The position numbers were made by a program, and so were the translations under genes. The notes below the pieces were generated by a model that was not told the DNA's origin, searched no databases, and saw nothing but the letters and a program-made list of their open reading frames with translations. Of a stretch of DNA of 64,000 bases, positions 43,097-52,383 are shown in pieces. Source of the stretch: Hymenobacter roseosalivarius DSM 11622 (lineage in GTDB: Bacteria > Bacteroidota > Bacteroidia > Cytophagales > Hymenobacteraceae); the NCBI RefSeq assembly GCF_900176135.1, contig NZ_FWWW01000066.1, positions 1 through 64,000 of the forward strand, read 5' to 3'. The stretch's first letter is position 1, and each line of letters starts with the position of its first letter.

Positions 43097-45418
43097 CTAG
43101 TCCAGCGACCGGCCGTGGAAGAGCAGGTAGCCGATGTGGCCAAACACCCCAAAGCGCTTGGCGGAGTCGTCGTAATAAATGCCGTGCAAGGCCAGCGGCC
43201 CAAGCGGCGTTTGATACACGAAGCCCGTGCTGGCCGTCAGGCGGGGCCGGTCGAAGCCAGCGTTCATGATGGCGCGCTGACCTTCGCTATCGCGCAGAGG
43301 CTTATACACTAGGTGAGCGAATGCTTCGGAGCGCCATTCCAGCTTACTGGCCAGTAGGCTTTGCGAAAAACGCAGTCCAGCAGCGGCATAGCGTGGTGAC
43401 CTATAATTATCCAAAAATAAGGTGCGCGAATCTACCAAAGGAGAAAATACCGGCGCGGTGGTCATAGAAGAGCGGTAGTTGGCGAAGCGAGTCTGCCCAC
43501 TGACTACTACTTCCCCGAAGTACCCCCACACCTGTTTTTTGCTCGGCAGCATAAAATACTGCTCCGTGGTAGCTGAGAACTGCAGCCATTGATGATGGTT
43601 GTGGTATTCATTCGCGAATACCGACGTGGAGCCGGGACTGTAAATCTCGGTGCCTTGCACCCCGCGTATACTCACCAGCGCCCGGCGTCCGGCCGTAGGA
43701 TACTGCTTGCGGTTTAGAGAGTTGCGGCTGTAGCGGAGCGCCGATGTCAGGCCGCGGAAACTGGTGCGGTCCAGCACGTCGCTGGAGGATACATCCCGGG
43801 TGTTGGCGTAGTTATCTTGGTTGCCAAAATAGCCAGCCTCAAATGAAACGCGGCTGCGGTAGCGGGGGCTAATCCCGATTTGCACGCCCAGCGCCAGGTC
43901 GCTTTGCTCGATGAGCGTATTCTGAATATCGCGCCCCAGCAGGCCGCCGGTTTGCTGGTAGCTCCAGTTGTTGTAGGTCACGCTGGGCTCCACGAAGAAG
44001 GGCAGTTTTTCGGGGATGCTAACCCGGAACCGGCCCTGCACGGCGTTATAAAAACGTCCTAAGTTGGCATTCGCAGCCGCCGAATACAGGTATTTAGTCA
44101 GCCAACGATATTCCAGGCCCACATAAATATTGTCCACGGCTCTGGTAGCCAGTACAAAGCCCGCTTCAGCCGAGAGGTTATTATTCTGGCGGGCATCGAT
44201 GTTGAAAACGTAGCCCTGCTGGTCTTTATCGTAGCGAATACGCGGATAGATGTTGCGGAAAAAGTCGTCGGCGGCCAGGCGGTAGTAACCTTCCTCAATC
44301 TCATCGATGGAGTAGCTGCGCCCCTCGCGGCGGAAAAAGCGGCTCACGTAGGTGTTCTGCTTCTGCCTTAGGCCCTGCACCGTAATGCGCTTAAAGACAG
44401 GACCGGGGGCCAACGTTTGAAACTCGCGTCGACGGCTGGCCAGCGCCAGTGTATCGACCCGGCGCGGGATGCGTCGCAGCATCTGCGTGAGCTTATCCTG
44501 CGCTGCCTTCTCGCCCAGCTCAATCAGCTCGCGCACTTTGTCGAAATCAGTGGCGCCATAGCCCTCTAGATCGGGCTGAATAAATACCCCGTTCGGACCC
44601 ACGGCTAGCGTATCGGCGACATCAGCGCCCAAAAACACGAGTGAACCCAGCAAAAGCTCGTCGTCCTTCTCGAAAGGGTATTTTTTGTACGCCACATCGC
44701 CCACGTTCACCCCAATGATAATATCAGGCTGAAACGCGGACCGCATCACGTCGGTGGGGAAGTTGTTATAGATGCCCCCGTCGAAGAGATAGCGGCCATC
44801 GAGGTTGCGAATGGGTCGAAAGACCAGGGGCACTGTCATCGAATTGCGCACGGCATCAGCGAGCGAGCCGTTCTCCTGCACTACCTGTTTGCGGGTAAAC
44901 ACCTCGGCGGCGAGGCAGCGGAAGGGAATAAACAGGTTGTCGAAGTCGTAGTTGGCAGCAGCGGCGGCCGGGGCCAGAAACTTGGCCAGCGCGAAGTTTA
45001 GGTTGACGTCGTTGATCAGGTTGGGCGAGATGCGCGTGTTCAACGACGAGTCGATGGCCACGCCCACGCGCAGGGCCGCCGGCGAGGCGTCGGCATTCAG
45101 GTAATTGAAGCTTTTATCCTGCAATTGCTCGCCCGACACCCAGTACTGAAAGTCCGGGTCCATGACGATTTTCTCAATCTCAGTGGGCGAATATCCAGCC
45201 GCGTACATAGCGCCCACCACCGAGCCCATACTCGTGCCGATGATATAGTCAATCGGTATCTTGTTCTTTTCCAGAACCTTCAATACGCCCACATGCGCCA
45301 ATCCCTTTGCGCCACCTCCGCTTAGCACCAAACCAACTTTCTGAGCCTGCGCCGGCAAAGCAGGCCAGCCGAGCCCCATGATCAGGAGGCCGAAAAAAGG
45401 AAACCAATTACGTAGCAT
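43097..45418 (-). CDS. Patatin-like phospholipase fused to POTRA and BamA-type barrel
   Basis: A 773-residue protein (ATG at 45418, MLRNWFPFFG). After a signal peptide (cut near residue 26, QA|QKVGL) the patatin domain spans 27-320 with oxyanion loop GGGAKG at 34-39, nucleophile Ser63 (GTSMG) and Asp213 (FDGGIYNN), the full Ser-Asp dyad. A POTRA-like module follows (FKRITVQGLRQKQNTYVSRF, near 345-420), then a C-terminal barrel of about 330 residues (surface antigen/Omp85 type). This is the PlpD-like type Vd autotransporter plan: the barrel carries the lipase to the surface. The longer frame to 45436 is not needed. Confidence 0.93.
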   Translation of the reverse strand: MLRNWFPFFGLLIMGLGWPALPAQAQKVGLVLSGGGAKGLAHVGVLKVLEKNKIPIDYIIGTSMGSVVGAMYAAGYSPTEIEKIVMDPDFQYWVSGEQLQDKSFNYLNADASPAALRVGVAIDSSLNTRISPNLINDVNLNFALAKFLAPAAAAANYDFDNLFIPFRCLAAEVFTRKQVVQENGSLADAVRNSMTVPLVFRPIRNLDGRYLFDGGIYNNFPTDVMRSAFQPDIIIGVNVGDVAYKKYPFEKDDELLLGSLVFLGADVADTLAVGPNGVFIQPDLEGYGATDFDKVRELIELGEKAAQDKLTQMLRRIPRRVDTLALASRRREFQTLAPGPVFKRITVQGLRQKQNTYVSRFFRREGRSYSIDEIEEGYYRLAADDFFRNIYPRIRYDKDQQGYVFNIDARQNNNLSAEAGFVLATRAVDNIYVGLEYRWLTKYLYSAAANANLGRFYNAVQGRFRVSIPEKLPFFVEPSVTYNNWSYQQTGGLLGRDIQNTLIEQSDLALGVQIGISPRYRSRVSFEAGYFGNQDNYANTRDVSSSDVLDRTSFRGLTSALRYSRNSLNRKQYPTAGRRALVSIRGVQGTEIYSPGSTSVFANEYHNHHQWLQFSATTEQYFMLPSKKQVWGYFGEVVVSGQTRFANYRSSMTTAPVFSPLVDSRTLFLDNYRSPRYAAAGLRFSQSLLASKLEWRSEAFAHLVYKPLRDSEGQRAIMNAGFDRPRLTASTGFVYQTPLGPLALHGIYYDDSAKRFGVFGHIGYLLFHGRSLD

Positions 45419-45521
45419 AAATAGGAAGTAGCACAAAAAAGCCCCCCAGGGGCAGCGGGCCGACGCCAGTTGGCGCGACTGGTCAGCAAATTACCGCTTT
45501 CCGGCGGCACTACCGTTTAGC

Positions 45522-45893
45522 TTACCATTTGCGAAAGATGACGTACACCGCCGCCACCAGCAGCCCAAAGCCCAGCACATGGTTCCAAGCTAGCTTATCG
45601 GTTTTGAAAATGTACACCGCGCACAGCGCGAATACGCTCAACGAAATGACCTCCTGAATAACCTTGAGCTGAAACAGGTTAAAGGGTCCGCCATTTTCCG
45701 CGAAGCCAATACGGTTGGCCGGCACTTGAAACACGTACTCAAAAAACGCCAGGCCCCAACTCACCAGAATCACACCTACCAACCCCAAACCGTGCAGCCA
45801 GGTTATCTTCTTAAACTGCAAATGCCCGTACCAGGCAAACGTCATGAAGAGGTTGGAGACGGTGAGCAGCAGAATGGTATAAAGCGCTTTCAT
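45522..45893 (-). CDS. DUF486 (DMT-like) small membrane protein
   Basis: A 123-residue protein of the DUF486 family with four membrane helices (about 4-20, 30-52, 75-95 and 103-119) and the characteristic FAWYGHLQFKK near 19-29 and FEYVFQVPANRIG near 52-64. ATG at 45893 (MKALYTILLL) is preferred over the longer frame to 45941. The family is related to small multidrug-resistance-like transporters, with unknown substrate. It follows the phospholipase C-like gene by 149 bp of non-overlapping context on the same strand. Confidence 0.9.
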   Translation of the reverse strand: MKALYTILLLTVSNLFMTFAWYGHLQFKKITWLHGLGLVGVILVSWGLAFFEYVFQVPANRIGFAENGGPFNLFQLKVIQEVISLSVFALCAVYIFKTDKLAWNHVLGFGLLVAAVYVIFRKW

Positions 45894-45903
45894 AGATGCC
45901 GGG

Positions 45904-46872
45904 TTACTCCTCGTGGCCCGCAATACTGCGCTGGGGGGCATTTTTCAGGTCCGTGCTTTCCTTATCGAGGCGGCGCTGCTCGGCGGCGGAAATGCCGGGG
46001 GGCAAATTGGTCAGGTCGGGCTGGCCGGCATTCACCCAGCAGGTGTACCAGAAAGCCCCCACCAGCTGCACCGCCCGGCGCATCTGCCGCTCCACCTGTC
46101 CGTGCAGGCGCTCATGGTAAGCGCGGCTGAAGTCGCGTGAATACACCCGCACGGCACCTTGGGCACCGCGTTCTTCAAAGCCATATTTCTTGTCATTGGG
46201 AAAACGGCTGGTCAGCTCCTGCTCAAACCGCAATACTGAGTCTACGGCCGCGTTGGAGCGCCCCACGGCCTCCCAGATGCTGAAGGTGGGGTTATCCAGG
46301 TAAGGGGCCGGGCCGGTGAAGAAGTCATAGTTCGCGCTCAGCAGCTCGGGCAAGCGGCTCTCCCACAGCCCATGAATGCCCCGCTGGTTAGTCAGCTGCC
46401 CGTTATAGTTGCGGGTGCTGTGCAGCGGCACGCAGGCGTCGGCCACGTAGTGACCCAGATCGGCGGAAAGATGCAGGATGCGGTCGGCGTCGCGGGTCCG
46501 AAAAGCCTCCGTCAGTTGGAGCTGCATGCGGGCTACATGCCACGGCACAATCCCGTGCCGTTGCAACGTGTCTTCGCCATACCGCGCCACGGCGTCGGCC
46601 CAGCTGCGGGGCAAACGCACTAGGGCGCTGTCGCCGTAGGCATCCACGTCCAGAAAATGACGTGCGGCCTCGCCGGGCACCACGGCCCGACGCTGGTCGG
46701 GACGGGTAGCATGATCGGTGAGGTAATCGATGTGCTTTTTGTAAAACCCCAGCAGCTCGGCTGGCAGCGTAAACACTGCCAGCCGATTGATAAGCCGATG
46801 GCCGAAGAACCCCCACGCCCGCGGCTGCAAAGGCAGTAGCAGGAGCAACAGAAGTAGCGGGAGTTTCTTCAT
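45904..46872 (-). CDS. Zinc-dependent phospholipase C / S1-P1 nuclease-like secreted protein
   Basis: A 322-residue protein. The signal peptide ends at residue 19 and the mature chain begins WGFFGHRLINR, where the N-terminal Trp and the following His would bind zinc. Other ligands fit DADRILHLSADLGHYVADACVPLHS (near 130-155) and GIHGLWE. This arrangement is typical of zinc-dependent phospholipase C and S1/P1 nucleases; the sequence does not decide between them. It lies 30 bp after the peptide deformylase gene and is probably in the ruvX-def unit. The gap contains a CTGGGGGCAAATT word. Confidence 0.85.
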   Translation of the reverse strand: MKKLPLLLLLLLLPLQPRAWGFFGHRLINRLAVFTLPAELLGFYKKHIDYLTDHATRPDQRRAVVPGEAARHFLDVDAYGDSALVRLPRSWADAVARYGEDTLQRHGIVPWHVARMQLQLTEAFRTRDADRILHLSADLGHYVADACVPLHSTRNYNGQLTNQRGIHGLWESRLPELLSANYDFFTGPAPYLDNPTFSIWEAVGRSNAAVDSVLRFEQELTSRFPNDKKYGFEERGAQGAVRVYSRDFSRAYHERLHGQVERQMRRAVQLVGAFWYTCWVNAGQPDLTNLPPGISAAEQRRLDKESTDLKNAPQRSIAGHEE

Positions 46873-46902
46873 GATCGGTAGCTGGGGGCAAATTCTTTCG
46901 GC

Positions 46903-47544
46903 TTAGCGCCGCCCTTGCCCCGCGAAGCGAAGCCGATAATCGGCCTTCACGTCGCCCTTGCTAATGCGGGTGAGCTTGCCCTTGAGCAGCTGCTTCTTGA
47001 AGCCCGACAAATGGTCAGTGAACAGAATACCCTCCAGGTGGTCGTACTCGTGCTGAATAACGCGGGCAGTCATACCGGAGAAAGCCTCTTCGCGCACCAT
47101 GCGGGCTTCGTCCTCGTAGCGCAGCACGATATTGGCCGGCCGGAACACCATCTCCCGCACACCCGGAATGCTCAGGCAGCCTTCCTCGAAGCCCCATTCC
47201 TCACCGGTTTCGCTCACCATCACGGGGTTAATGAAAGCACGCTTCACGGCCTGATCCTGGGGGGCATTTTCGGAGACTTGCACGGCTTCCACGTTTTCTT
47301 CTTCGGCCTCTTGCTCGTCCTCATCCTCATCCTCATCGTCCAGCATAGGCGCCGAGTCAATAACGAACAAGCGCACCCCGCGTCCAATCTGCGGAGCGGC
47401 CAAGCCCACGCCGCGAGCGTGATACATGGTGTCAAACATATCGGCAATGAGCTGTTTCAGCTCCTGAGCCTCAATATCTGCTGATATGGCTTTGGCGGGC
47501 GTTTTCAGCACCGGGTCGCCGAAGGCAACGATGGGGTAAATCAT
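46903..47544 (-). CDS. def: Peptide deformylase with acidic insertion
   Basis: A 213-residue peptide deformylase removing the formyl group from new proteins. All three motifs are present: GVGLAAPQI at 45-53, EGCLSIP at 121-127 (metal ligand Cys123) and QHEYDH at 164-169 (His165 and His169, Glu166 catalytic). Between motif 1 and motif 2 lies an unusual acidic insertion of about 30 residues (from 68, DDEDEDEDEQEAEEENVEAV), absent from standard enzymes. Its ATG overlaps the ruvX stop (ATGA), indicating coupling. Confidence 0.96.
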   Translation of the reverse strand: MIYPIVAFGDPVLKTPAKAISADIEAQELKQLIADMFDTMYHARGVGLAAPQIGRGVRLFVIDSAPMLDDEDEDEDEQEAEEENVEAVQVSENAPQDQAVKRAFINPVMVSETGEEWGFEEGCLSIPGVREMVFRPANIVLRYEDEARMVREEAFSGMTARVIQHEYDHLEGILFTDHLSGFKKQLLKGKLTRISKGDVKADYRLRFAGQGRR

Positions 47545-47951
47545 CGGGAATTAAGGAAAGATTGCAAAATAAGCGTGGCACTCACGCGGTCGACCGTGGC
47601 TTTATCGCGGCGGTCTTTCTTAGAAAGCCCCCCCGCCAGCATTGCCGCGTGCGCCATGCGCGAGGTGTAGCGCTCGTCAAGTTCGTGCACCGGCACGGTC
47701 GGCAGCTCGCGCCGCAAACGCCGCACCAAACCAACCACGGCGCTTGTCACATCCGTTGGCTCGTTGAGCAAGGTACGCGGCATCCCGACCACAATGGCGG
47801 CCAGCGGCTCGCGTTGGTGATACGCCTGCACGTATGCCAACAGGTCCTGGCTATGGATGGTTTCGAGGGGCGTCGCAATGAGCTGCAACGGGTCGGTTAC
47901 GGCCAGTCCCACGCGCTTGTTGCCGTAGTCAATGGCAAGAATTCGGCTCAT
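47541..47951 (-). CDS. ruvX: RuvX/YqgF Holliday junction resolvase-like protein
   Basis: A 136-residue RNase H-fold protein: MSRILAIDYGNKRVGLAVTD at the N-terminus (first catalytic Asp), VVGMPRTLLNEP in the middle, LDERYTSRMA near 100, and DKATVDRVSATLILQ at the end. It acts in pre-16S rRNA maturation in bacteria where tested and is also annotated as a resolvase. ATG at 47951 is chosen; the upstream extension to 48038 lacks homology features. It heads the unit with def and the phospholipase-like gene. Confidence 0.95.
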   Translation of the reverse strand: MSRILAIDYGNKRVGLAVTDPLQLIATPLETIHSQDLLAYVQAYHQREPLAAIVVGMPRTLLNEPTDVTSAVVGLVRRLRRELPTVPVHELDERYTSRMAHAAMLAGGLSKKDRRDKATVDRVSATLILQSFLNSR

Positions 47952-48009
47952 CGCTTCAAGGTGAAATAAAAGGGGGCGCGGTAACGCCGCTACCCGCCCC
48001 AAAGATACG

Positions 48010-48300
48010 GCCCTCATCTCTATTGCCCGAAACGTCAACTCGATCTAAGGTAATACAAGTAAAACGCGGCAGTTATCCTTTTTATTGAAAAAGTCATATA
48101 TAAAGCACTATGCTCTTTATAGCGCACCTTAGCATATATATGGCTTTATCACCTAGTTATCTTATAAATATGTATTACGAAATATAAAATTGCATTGTTA
48201 TTTGAAAATAATAAACGCTTAATAATGGGCATGGTTTTCCCGTAATAGTTTTAATAGATTTGGAATGTTGCCTTGTCGCTAACTCCCATTTATAGTTAAA
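48010..48300. promoter_or_regulatory. AT-rich divergent intergenic region
   Basis: About 290 bp between the divergent ruvX and S41 protease genes, far more AT-rich than the rest of the window. It contains inverted CATATATA/TATATATG words (about 48090-48146) flanking a TAAAGCACTATGCTCTTTA dyad, and runs such as TTATAAATATG. It likely holds promoters for both genes; the exact elements cannot be assigned. Confidence 0.5.
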
Positions 48301-48322
48301 ACATCTACTCTTCCAGCCTTTT

Positions 48323-50005
48323 ATGAACGCCAAGTCGAACACTGTTTCGACGCCTGCTCCGGAGCTTACTCCGATGTCGGCGCCTCGTGCTTCCCGCTTC
48401 CATGTGCGGCAGCCATGGCTACTAGCGTTGGTGCTAGCCGGCGGTATGTTGGTAGGAGCTAATCCATTCAAACCATCGGGGCAAAATCCCGACAGCACCT
48501 CGCGGGGCTACCTGAAGTTCAAGGAGATTCTGAGCTACGTAGACCGCGATTATGTCGATTCAGTCGATGCTGAAGCGCTGTCTGACTATGCTATTGGTCG
48601 TATGTTGGAGCGTCTCGACCCACACTCGGTATTTATTCCAGCAAAAGACCAAATTCAGGCGTCAGCCTTTCTGCAAAGTGATTTCGACGGTGTAGGCGTA
48701 GAGTTTAATATCTTTCAGGATACGGTAACAGTAATAGCTTCGCTGGGTGGCGGCCCGGCGGAGCATGCTGGTCTTCGCCCCGGCGACCAGCTGCTGGCCG
48801 TTAACGGCGAAGCGGTGTCGGGCGTGCACATGACCACCGAGCAGATGTACAGCAAGCTGCGCGGCCCGCGGGCCAGTCGTGTGCAGCTTCAGCTTCAGCG
48901 CCGCGGCTCGCCCAAGCTCCTGAACGTGATGGTAATCCGCGAGCGGGTACCCAATAGCTCGGTGGAAGTAGCTTACATGGTTGATAATCAGACGGGCTAT
49001 ATCAAGGTGAGCCGGTTTGCCAACAATACCTACGAGGAATTCAAGCAGGCACTGGGTGACCTGCACCGTCAGGGCATGTCGCGCCTGGTATTGGACCTGC
49101 GGGGCAACCCCGGCGGCTACCTCGACCGGGCCACCAAAATGGCCGATGAGTTTATTGCCGGCACCCGCAAAATCGTGTATACCGATGGGAAGGGCGATCA
49201 ATACGATACCCAAACCTACTCACGCGTGCTGGGTGAGTTCGAAGAAGGCCCGCTAGTAGTGCTGGTAGATGAAGGCAGCGCCTCGGCTGCAGAGGTAGTA
49301 GCCGGTGCTCTGCAAGACCATGATCGGGCTCTGCTGGTAGGTCGTCGCACTTTTGGGAAAGGCCTGGTGCAGCAGCCCATCGCCCTGAACGATGGCTCCG
49401 AGCTGCGCCTGACAATTGCCCGCTATTACACGCCTTCGGGTCGCTCCATTCAGAAATCATATCAGGGTGGGCACGCTGAGTATGAGAAGGAACTGGCCAC
49501 GCGCCAGCGCCGAGGCGAGTATTTCCACGCCGATAGCATTCATTTCGCCGACTCGTTGCGGTATCGTACGATGCACGGCCGCACGGTGTATGGGGGCGGC
49601 GGTATCATGCCCGACTTGTTCGTGCCCCGCGATACCACGGCTTTCTCAAAGTATTATCGCCGTCTGCAAAGCCGCAATCTGGTGCGTGAATTCGCTCTAA
49701 AATTTTACCAGGACCATCAGGCTGAGCTGGAAGGACTGCGTTTTGAGCAATTCAATGTGTCGTTTCGTGTCACGGATACGCAACTCCAGGCTTTAAGCGC
49801 TTTAGCGATCCGTACGGGCCTGGCGGCCGATGCGGCTGGATTGCGTCGAGCGGCTCCGCTATTGCGCTCGCAGCTCAAGGCGCACATCGCGCGGATAGCT
49901 TATGGCAAAAATGCCTATTACACGGTATTGGCTGAGCAGGACATAGAATTCCAGCAGGCCCTACGCGCCATTGATACGAGTACGGCTCAGCTTACGGGCA
50001 ACTGA
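48323..50005 (+). CDS. S41 family C-terminal processing peptidase
   Basis: A 560-residue CtpA/Tsp-like serine protease. An N-terminal anchor lies near residues 32-48 (WLLALVLAGGMLVGA). A PDZ domain spans about 110-200 (SDFDGVGVEF, GPAEHAGLRPGDQLLAVNG). The catalytic core has Ser321 (GSASAAE), Asp332 and Lys346 (FGKGLVQ), with the same spacing as the Ser-Lys dyad of E. coli Tsp. The C-terminal 120 residues are helical and typical of the Bacteroidota form. It degrades or trims periplasmic proteins from the C-terminus. It stands in its own transcription unit. Confidence 0.95.
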   Translation: MNAKSNTVSTPAPELTPMSAPRASRFHVRQPWLLALVLAGGMLVGANPFKPSGQNPDSTSRGYLKFKEILSYVDRDYVDSVDAEALSDYAIGRMLERLDPHSVFIPAKDQIQASAFLQSDFDGVGVEFNIFQDTVTVIASLGGGPAEHAGLRPGDQLLAVNGEAVSGVHMTTEQMYSKLRGPRASRVQLQLQRRGSPKLLNVMVIRERVPNSSVEVAYMVDNQTGYIKVSRFANNTYEEFKQALGDLHRQGMSRLVLDLRGNPGGYLDRATKMADEFIAGTRKIVYTDGKGDQYDTQTYSRVLGEFEEGPLVVLVDEGSASAAEVVAGALQDHDRALLVGRRTFGKGLVQQPIALNDGSELRLTIARYYTPSGRSIQKSYQGGHAEYEKELATRQRRGEYFHADSIHFADSLRYRTMHGRTVYGGGGIMPDLFVPRDTTAFSKYYRRLQSRNLVREFALKFYQDHQAELEGLRFEQFNVSFRVTDTQLQALSALAIRTGLAADAAGLRRAAPLLRSQLKAHIARIAYGKNAYYTVLAEQDIEFQQALRAIDTSTAQLTGN

Positions 50006-50200
50006 GCATAGTTCTTGCCTATCACCGGTCTCTGCCATGTAGCTTATTGAATTGAGGCAGGAGACAGATAGGTTATCGCCACTTCAATTGATTGATTAGT
50101 AAGTGATTGTTGATAGTGCTCCAACACCTGCTTAGGCTGTTTTTTTGGTGGAAAGCCCCGCCGTTATGGTAGACGCAAGTAACCTTTTTTTGGAAAACGA

Positions 50201-50875
50201 ATGAGCGACGCAAACAAAGATTTACAGCAGGCTCTGGAGCAATTCTGGAGCTATATGGCGCGGCGGCAAGGTGGAACAGTATTGGTGGAAGAACTGAAGC
50301 TAAACTTCTGGGATGACGACCACGATACCATGGAGCGTCGGCGCTACCGCAGTGATCTGCATCGGGCCACCATATCCGAGATTGAAAAACAGAACGGCGG
50401 CTGGGGCGACGTGAGCGGCATCGACCTGCTGCTGGAAGCCATCACGGCCGACTATCTGCACGAGGATGTTCTGTATGAGTGCCTCGAAACACTTAAGCCC
50501 GCTCGCCGCACCATTCTCCTGGAGCGCGGCTTGCTTTCGCCGCTTTACCATACGCGGTACTTAGCCGCTGAGCACGTAGCGCACTATATCATTCCGCATC
50601 GTACGGAGCTGATGGAGTTCCTCATCTGCCACGACGATCATAAGCTGGTCAGCCGGTACGCGCTCAATACTTTGTCGGACCTGCACCCTGCGAAAGCGGT
50701 AGAGTACGCTTTGCCGCGCCTCACCGACGAAGATGCCTACATGCGCTTAGCTAGTGTGCTGGCGCTGCAAGCAGCAGGGCATAGCCTGCCCGCCGAGTTG
50801 GTAGCCACTCTGCGTACCGATTCGAATGAGTACGTCCGCGAAGCCGCTACCGAGTTGGTAGTAGCCAAACAGTAA
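50201..50875 (+). CDS. HEAT-repeat-like protein, unknown function
   Basis: A 224-residue soluble protein with ATG at 50201. Residues 1-110 are charged and helical (LNFWDDDHDTMERRRYRSDL). Residues 110-224 contain HEAT-like helical pairs: LLSPLYHTRYLAAEHVAHYI, KLVSRYALNTLSDLHPAKAV, EDAYMRLASVLALQAAG and EYVREAATELVVAK. Such repeats bind proteins. It follows the S41 gene by 195 bp, so co-transcription is uncertain, and ends at a clear terminator. Confidence 0.82.
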   Translation: MSDANKDLQQALEQFWSYMARRQGGTVLVEELKLNFWDDDHDTMERRRYRSDLHRATISEIEKQNGGWGDVSGIDLLLEAITADYLHEDVLYECLETLKPARRTILLERGLLSPLYHTRYLAAEHVAHYIIPHRTELMEFLICHDDHKLVSRYALNTLSDLHPAKAVEYALPRLTDEDAYMRLASVLALQAAGHSLPAELVATLRTDSNEYVREAATELVVAKQ

Positions 50876-50934
50876 CTTCCTATTTATCTCTATTTGCTAA
50901 AACTCTACTATACTTAAGTACTTATCAAGCAAAA

Positions 50935-50975
50935 TGCCGGTCGTTCCCTACGTAGGGAACAACTGGCCTTTTTGT
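50935..50975 (+). terminator. Intrinsic terminator after the HEAT-like gene
   Basis: Stem GCCGGTCGTTCCCTA with TAGGGAACAACTGGC (one internal mismatch), CG loop, then T5. It lies 60 bp past the stop. Confidence 0.85.
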
Positions 50976-51103
50976 GATTTAAGGCTGAATGGCAGTGATT
51001 TTTCGCTTTGTTACTCATAGATATAGCAATTCTACAACCAGTGCAGGGACGCGTATTCTCGTCTCTACATTGTTCGTGAAACTGCTATTAAAGCCAGGAA
51101 AAG

Positions 51104-52171
51104 CTACTTACGCTTGGTGGGGGGCAATTTTAGGTCTTGATAGTAGAAGTGTTGCTCCAGACTCGTGAATGGCTGCCCATCAACCTCGGCGTAGGGATAA
51201 ACGAAATAATTGAGCGGGGCACCTTGCTGGCTGGGGGCCAATGTAAGGTCGCGGCCGCGGGTCAGCTCAACCCGGTTCTCATCGTGGGCTCCAAAAAAGT
51301 AAGCGCGTTGCGCTGGGTTTTTGGCCGCCTCGGAGGCGTCGATGGGTACCCAGCCGGTTTCGGGGGTATAAAACTCTGCCCAGCAGTGATACCCTTTTAG
51401 TTCGCCTGTGCCCCGCTCGGGAGGCAAGGGAAACCCGATGCTGAAGCGTGCTGGGATGCCAAGGGCGCGGCAGTAGCCGATAAATACCGCGTGAAAATCG
51501 GTGCAGTTACCCCGGCGCGCATCGCAGGCGTAGTAGATGTCGCCGCGTCCCCAGCCCTGACCCGTTTTATCGTACTTGACGGTAGAAACCACATGGTTAT
51601 AAATGGCTTGCGCCTTCTCCAGGTTGGTGTGGGCATTGGCTTGCGCCACTACCTCGTTGGCCCACTGCCTGATCTTGCCATCCAGCGGCACCAGGCGGTC
51701 GGGCTGGAGCCAGCGGGTCATGTTGGGGTCCGGTGCTTCGGTAGCACTGGCAGCATCAGCAGATTTAGGCGCCACAACCGGGTTTAGGTGCTCACGTCGC
51801 GCCGCCTGAAAGCGCACCGACACGGTGAAAGGCTCGGCCGACGGACTCCTCACCTTCAGACGCAGCATTTGGTTGTTGTACTGCGCCTTCACCACCTCAT
51901 ACGGATGCGGAGATTCTATCTTTAAGTCGCTAATAGTTTGAGACTTATCGGAGTGCGGCACGGGTAGCCACAGATCAACGGCACTGGCGCTGGGGGGCAA
52001 ATCCCGAACGGTTGTTTTGTATTCGAATACGAAAGTGCGTATGCGAACCGGCTGGGGGGCTTTTTTGGGGGCTGGCTTCGTCCCTAAGCTGGGGTTAGGC
52101 GTAAACGCGGTAATCAAAAACAGAAAAGCAAGTTGGCCAATCCATTTAGGCGAAAGCAAAGCATTAATCAC
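51104..52171 (-). CDS. Secreted transglutaminase-like cysteine peptidase
   Basis: A 355-residue protein. A signal peptide covers about 1-30. Residues 45-130 form a beta-rich domain (FEYKTTVRDLPPSASAVDLWLPVP) typical of the N-terminal part of these proteins. The transglutaminase-like core has the triad Cys223 (RGNCTDFH), His262 (GYHCWAEFY) and Asp278 (VPIDAS). It most likely cleaves or remodels peptides in the periplasm. The start is GTG at 52171. Five GGGGGGC words lie in or near its C-terminal and N-terminal coding parts, three of them exact. Confidence 0.92.
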   Translation of the reverse strand: MINALLSPKWIGQLAFLFLITAFTPNPSLGTKPAPKKAPQPVRIRTFVFEYKTTVRDLPPSASAVDLWLPVPHSDKSQTISDLKIESPHPYEVVKAQYNNQMLRLKVRSPSAEPFTVSVRFQAARREHLNPVVAPKSADAASATEAPDPNMTRWLQPDRLVPLDGKIRQWANEVVAQANAHTNLEKAQAIYNHVVSTVKYDKTGQGWGRGDIYYACDARRGNCTDFHAVFIGYCRALGIPARFSIGFPLPPERGTGELKGYHCWAEFYTPETGWVPIDASEAAKNPAQRAYFFGAHDENRVELTRGRDLTLAPSQQGAPLNYFVYPYAEVDGQPFTSLEQHFYYQDLKLPPTKRK

Positions 52172-52383
52172 AACTAGAGGGTATTTTTACTACAAGCTCC
52201 GGCTCCAATAAAAAGTTGGTGAGCAGCAGCTTATGAATGAAGTAGATACAAAGGGCGGTACGCGCCCGCAAAGGTAAGGCGTTGGCGCGAGGCGAACTTA
52301 GCGCGTAGCGTTTCTAGGGGAATTTGCCGACCTTCCAGCTCGTATTTTTGAGCAATGCTAGCCTTGCTTTGTCTACTTATCTT

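Noticed and set aside
50018..50076. Hairpin-like CCTATC...GATAGG after the S41 protease gene
   Set aside because: Imperfect arms with interruptions and no T tract; could be chance.
51045..51068. Short dyad GGGACG...CGTCTC as terminator or operator
   Set aside because: Stem too short and mismatched, no T tract; probably a worn interspersed repeat.
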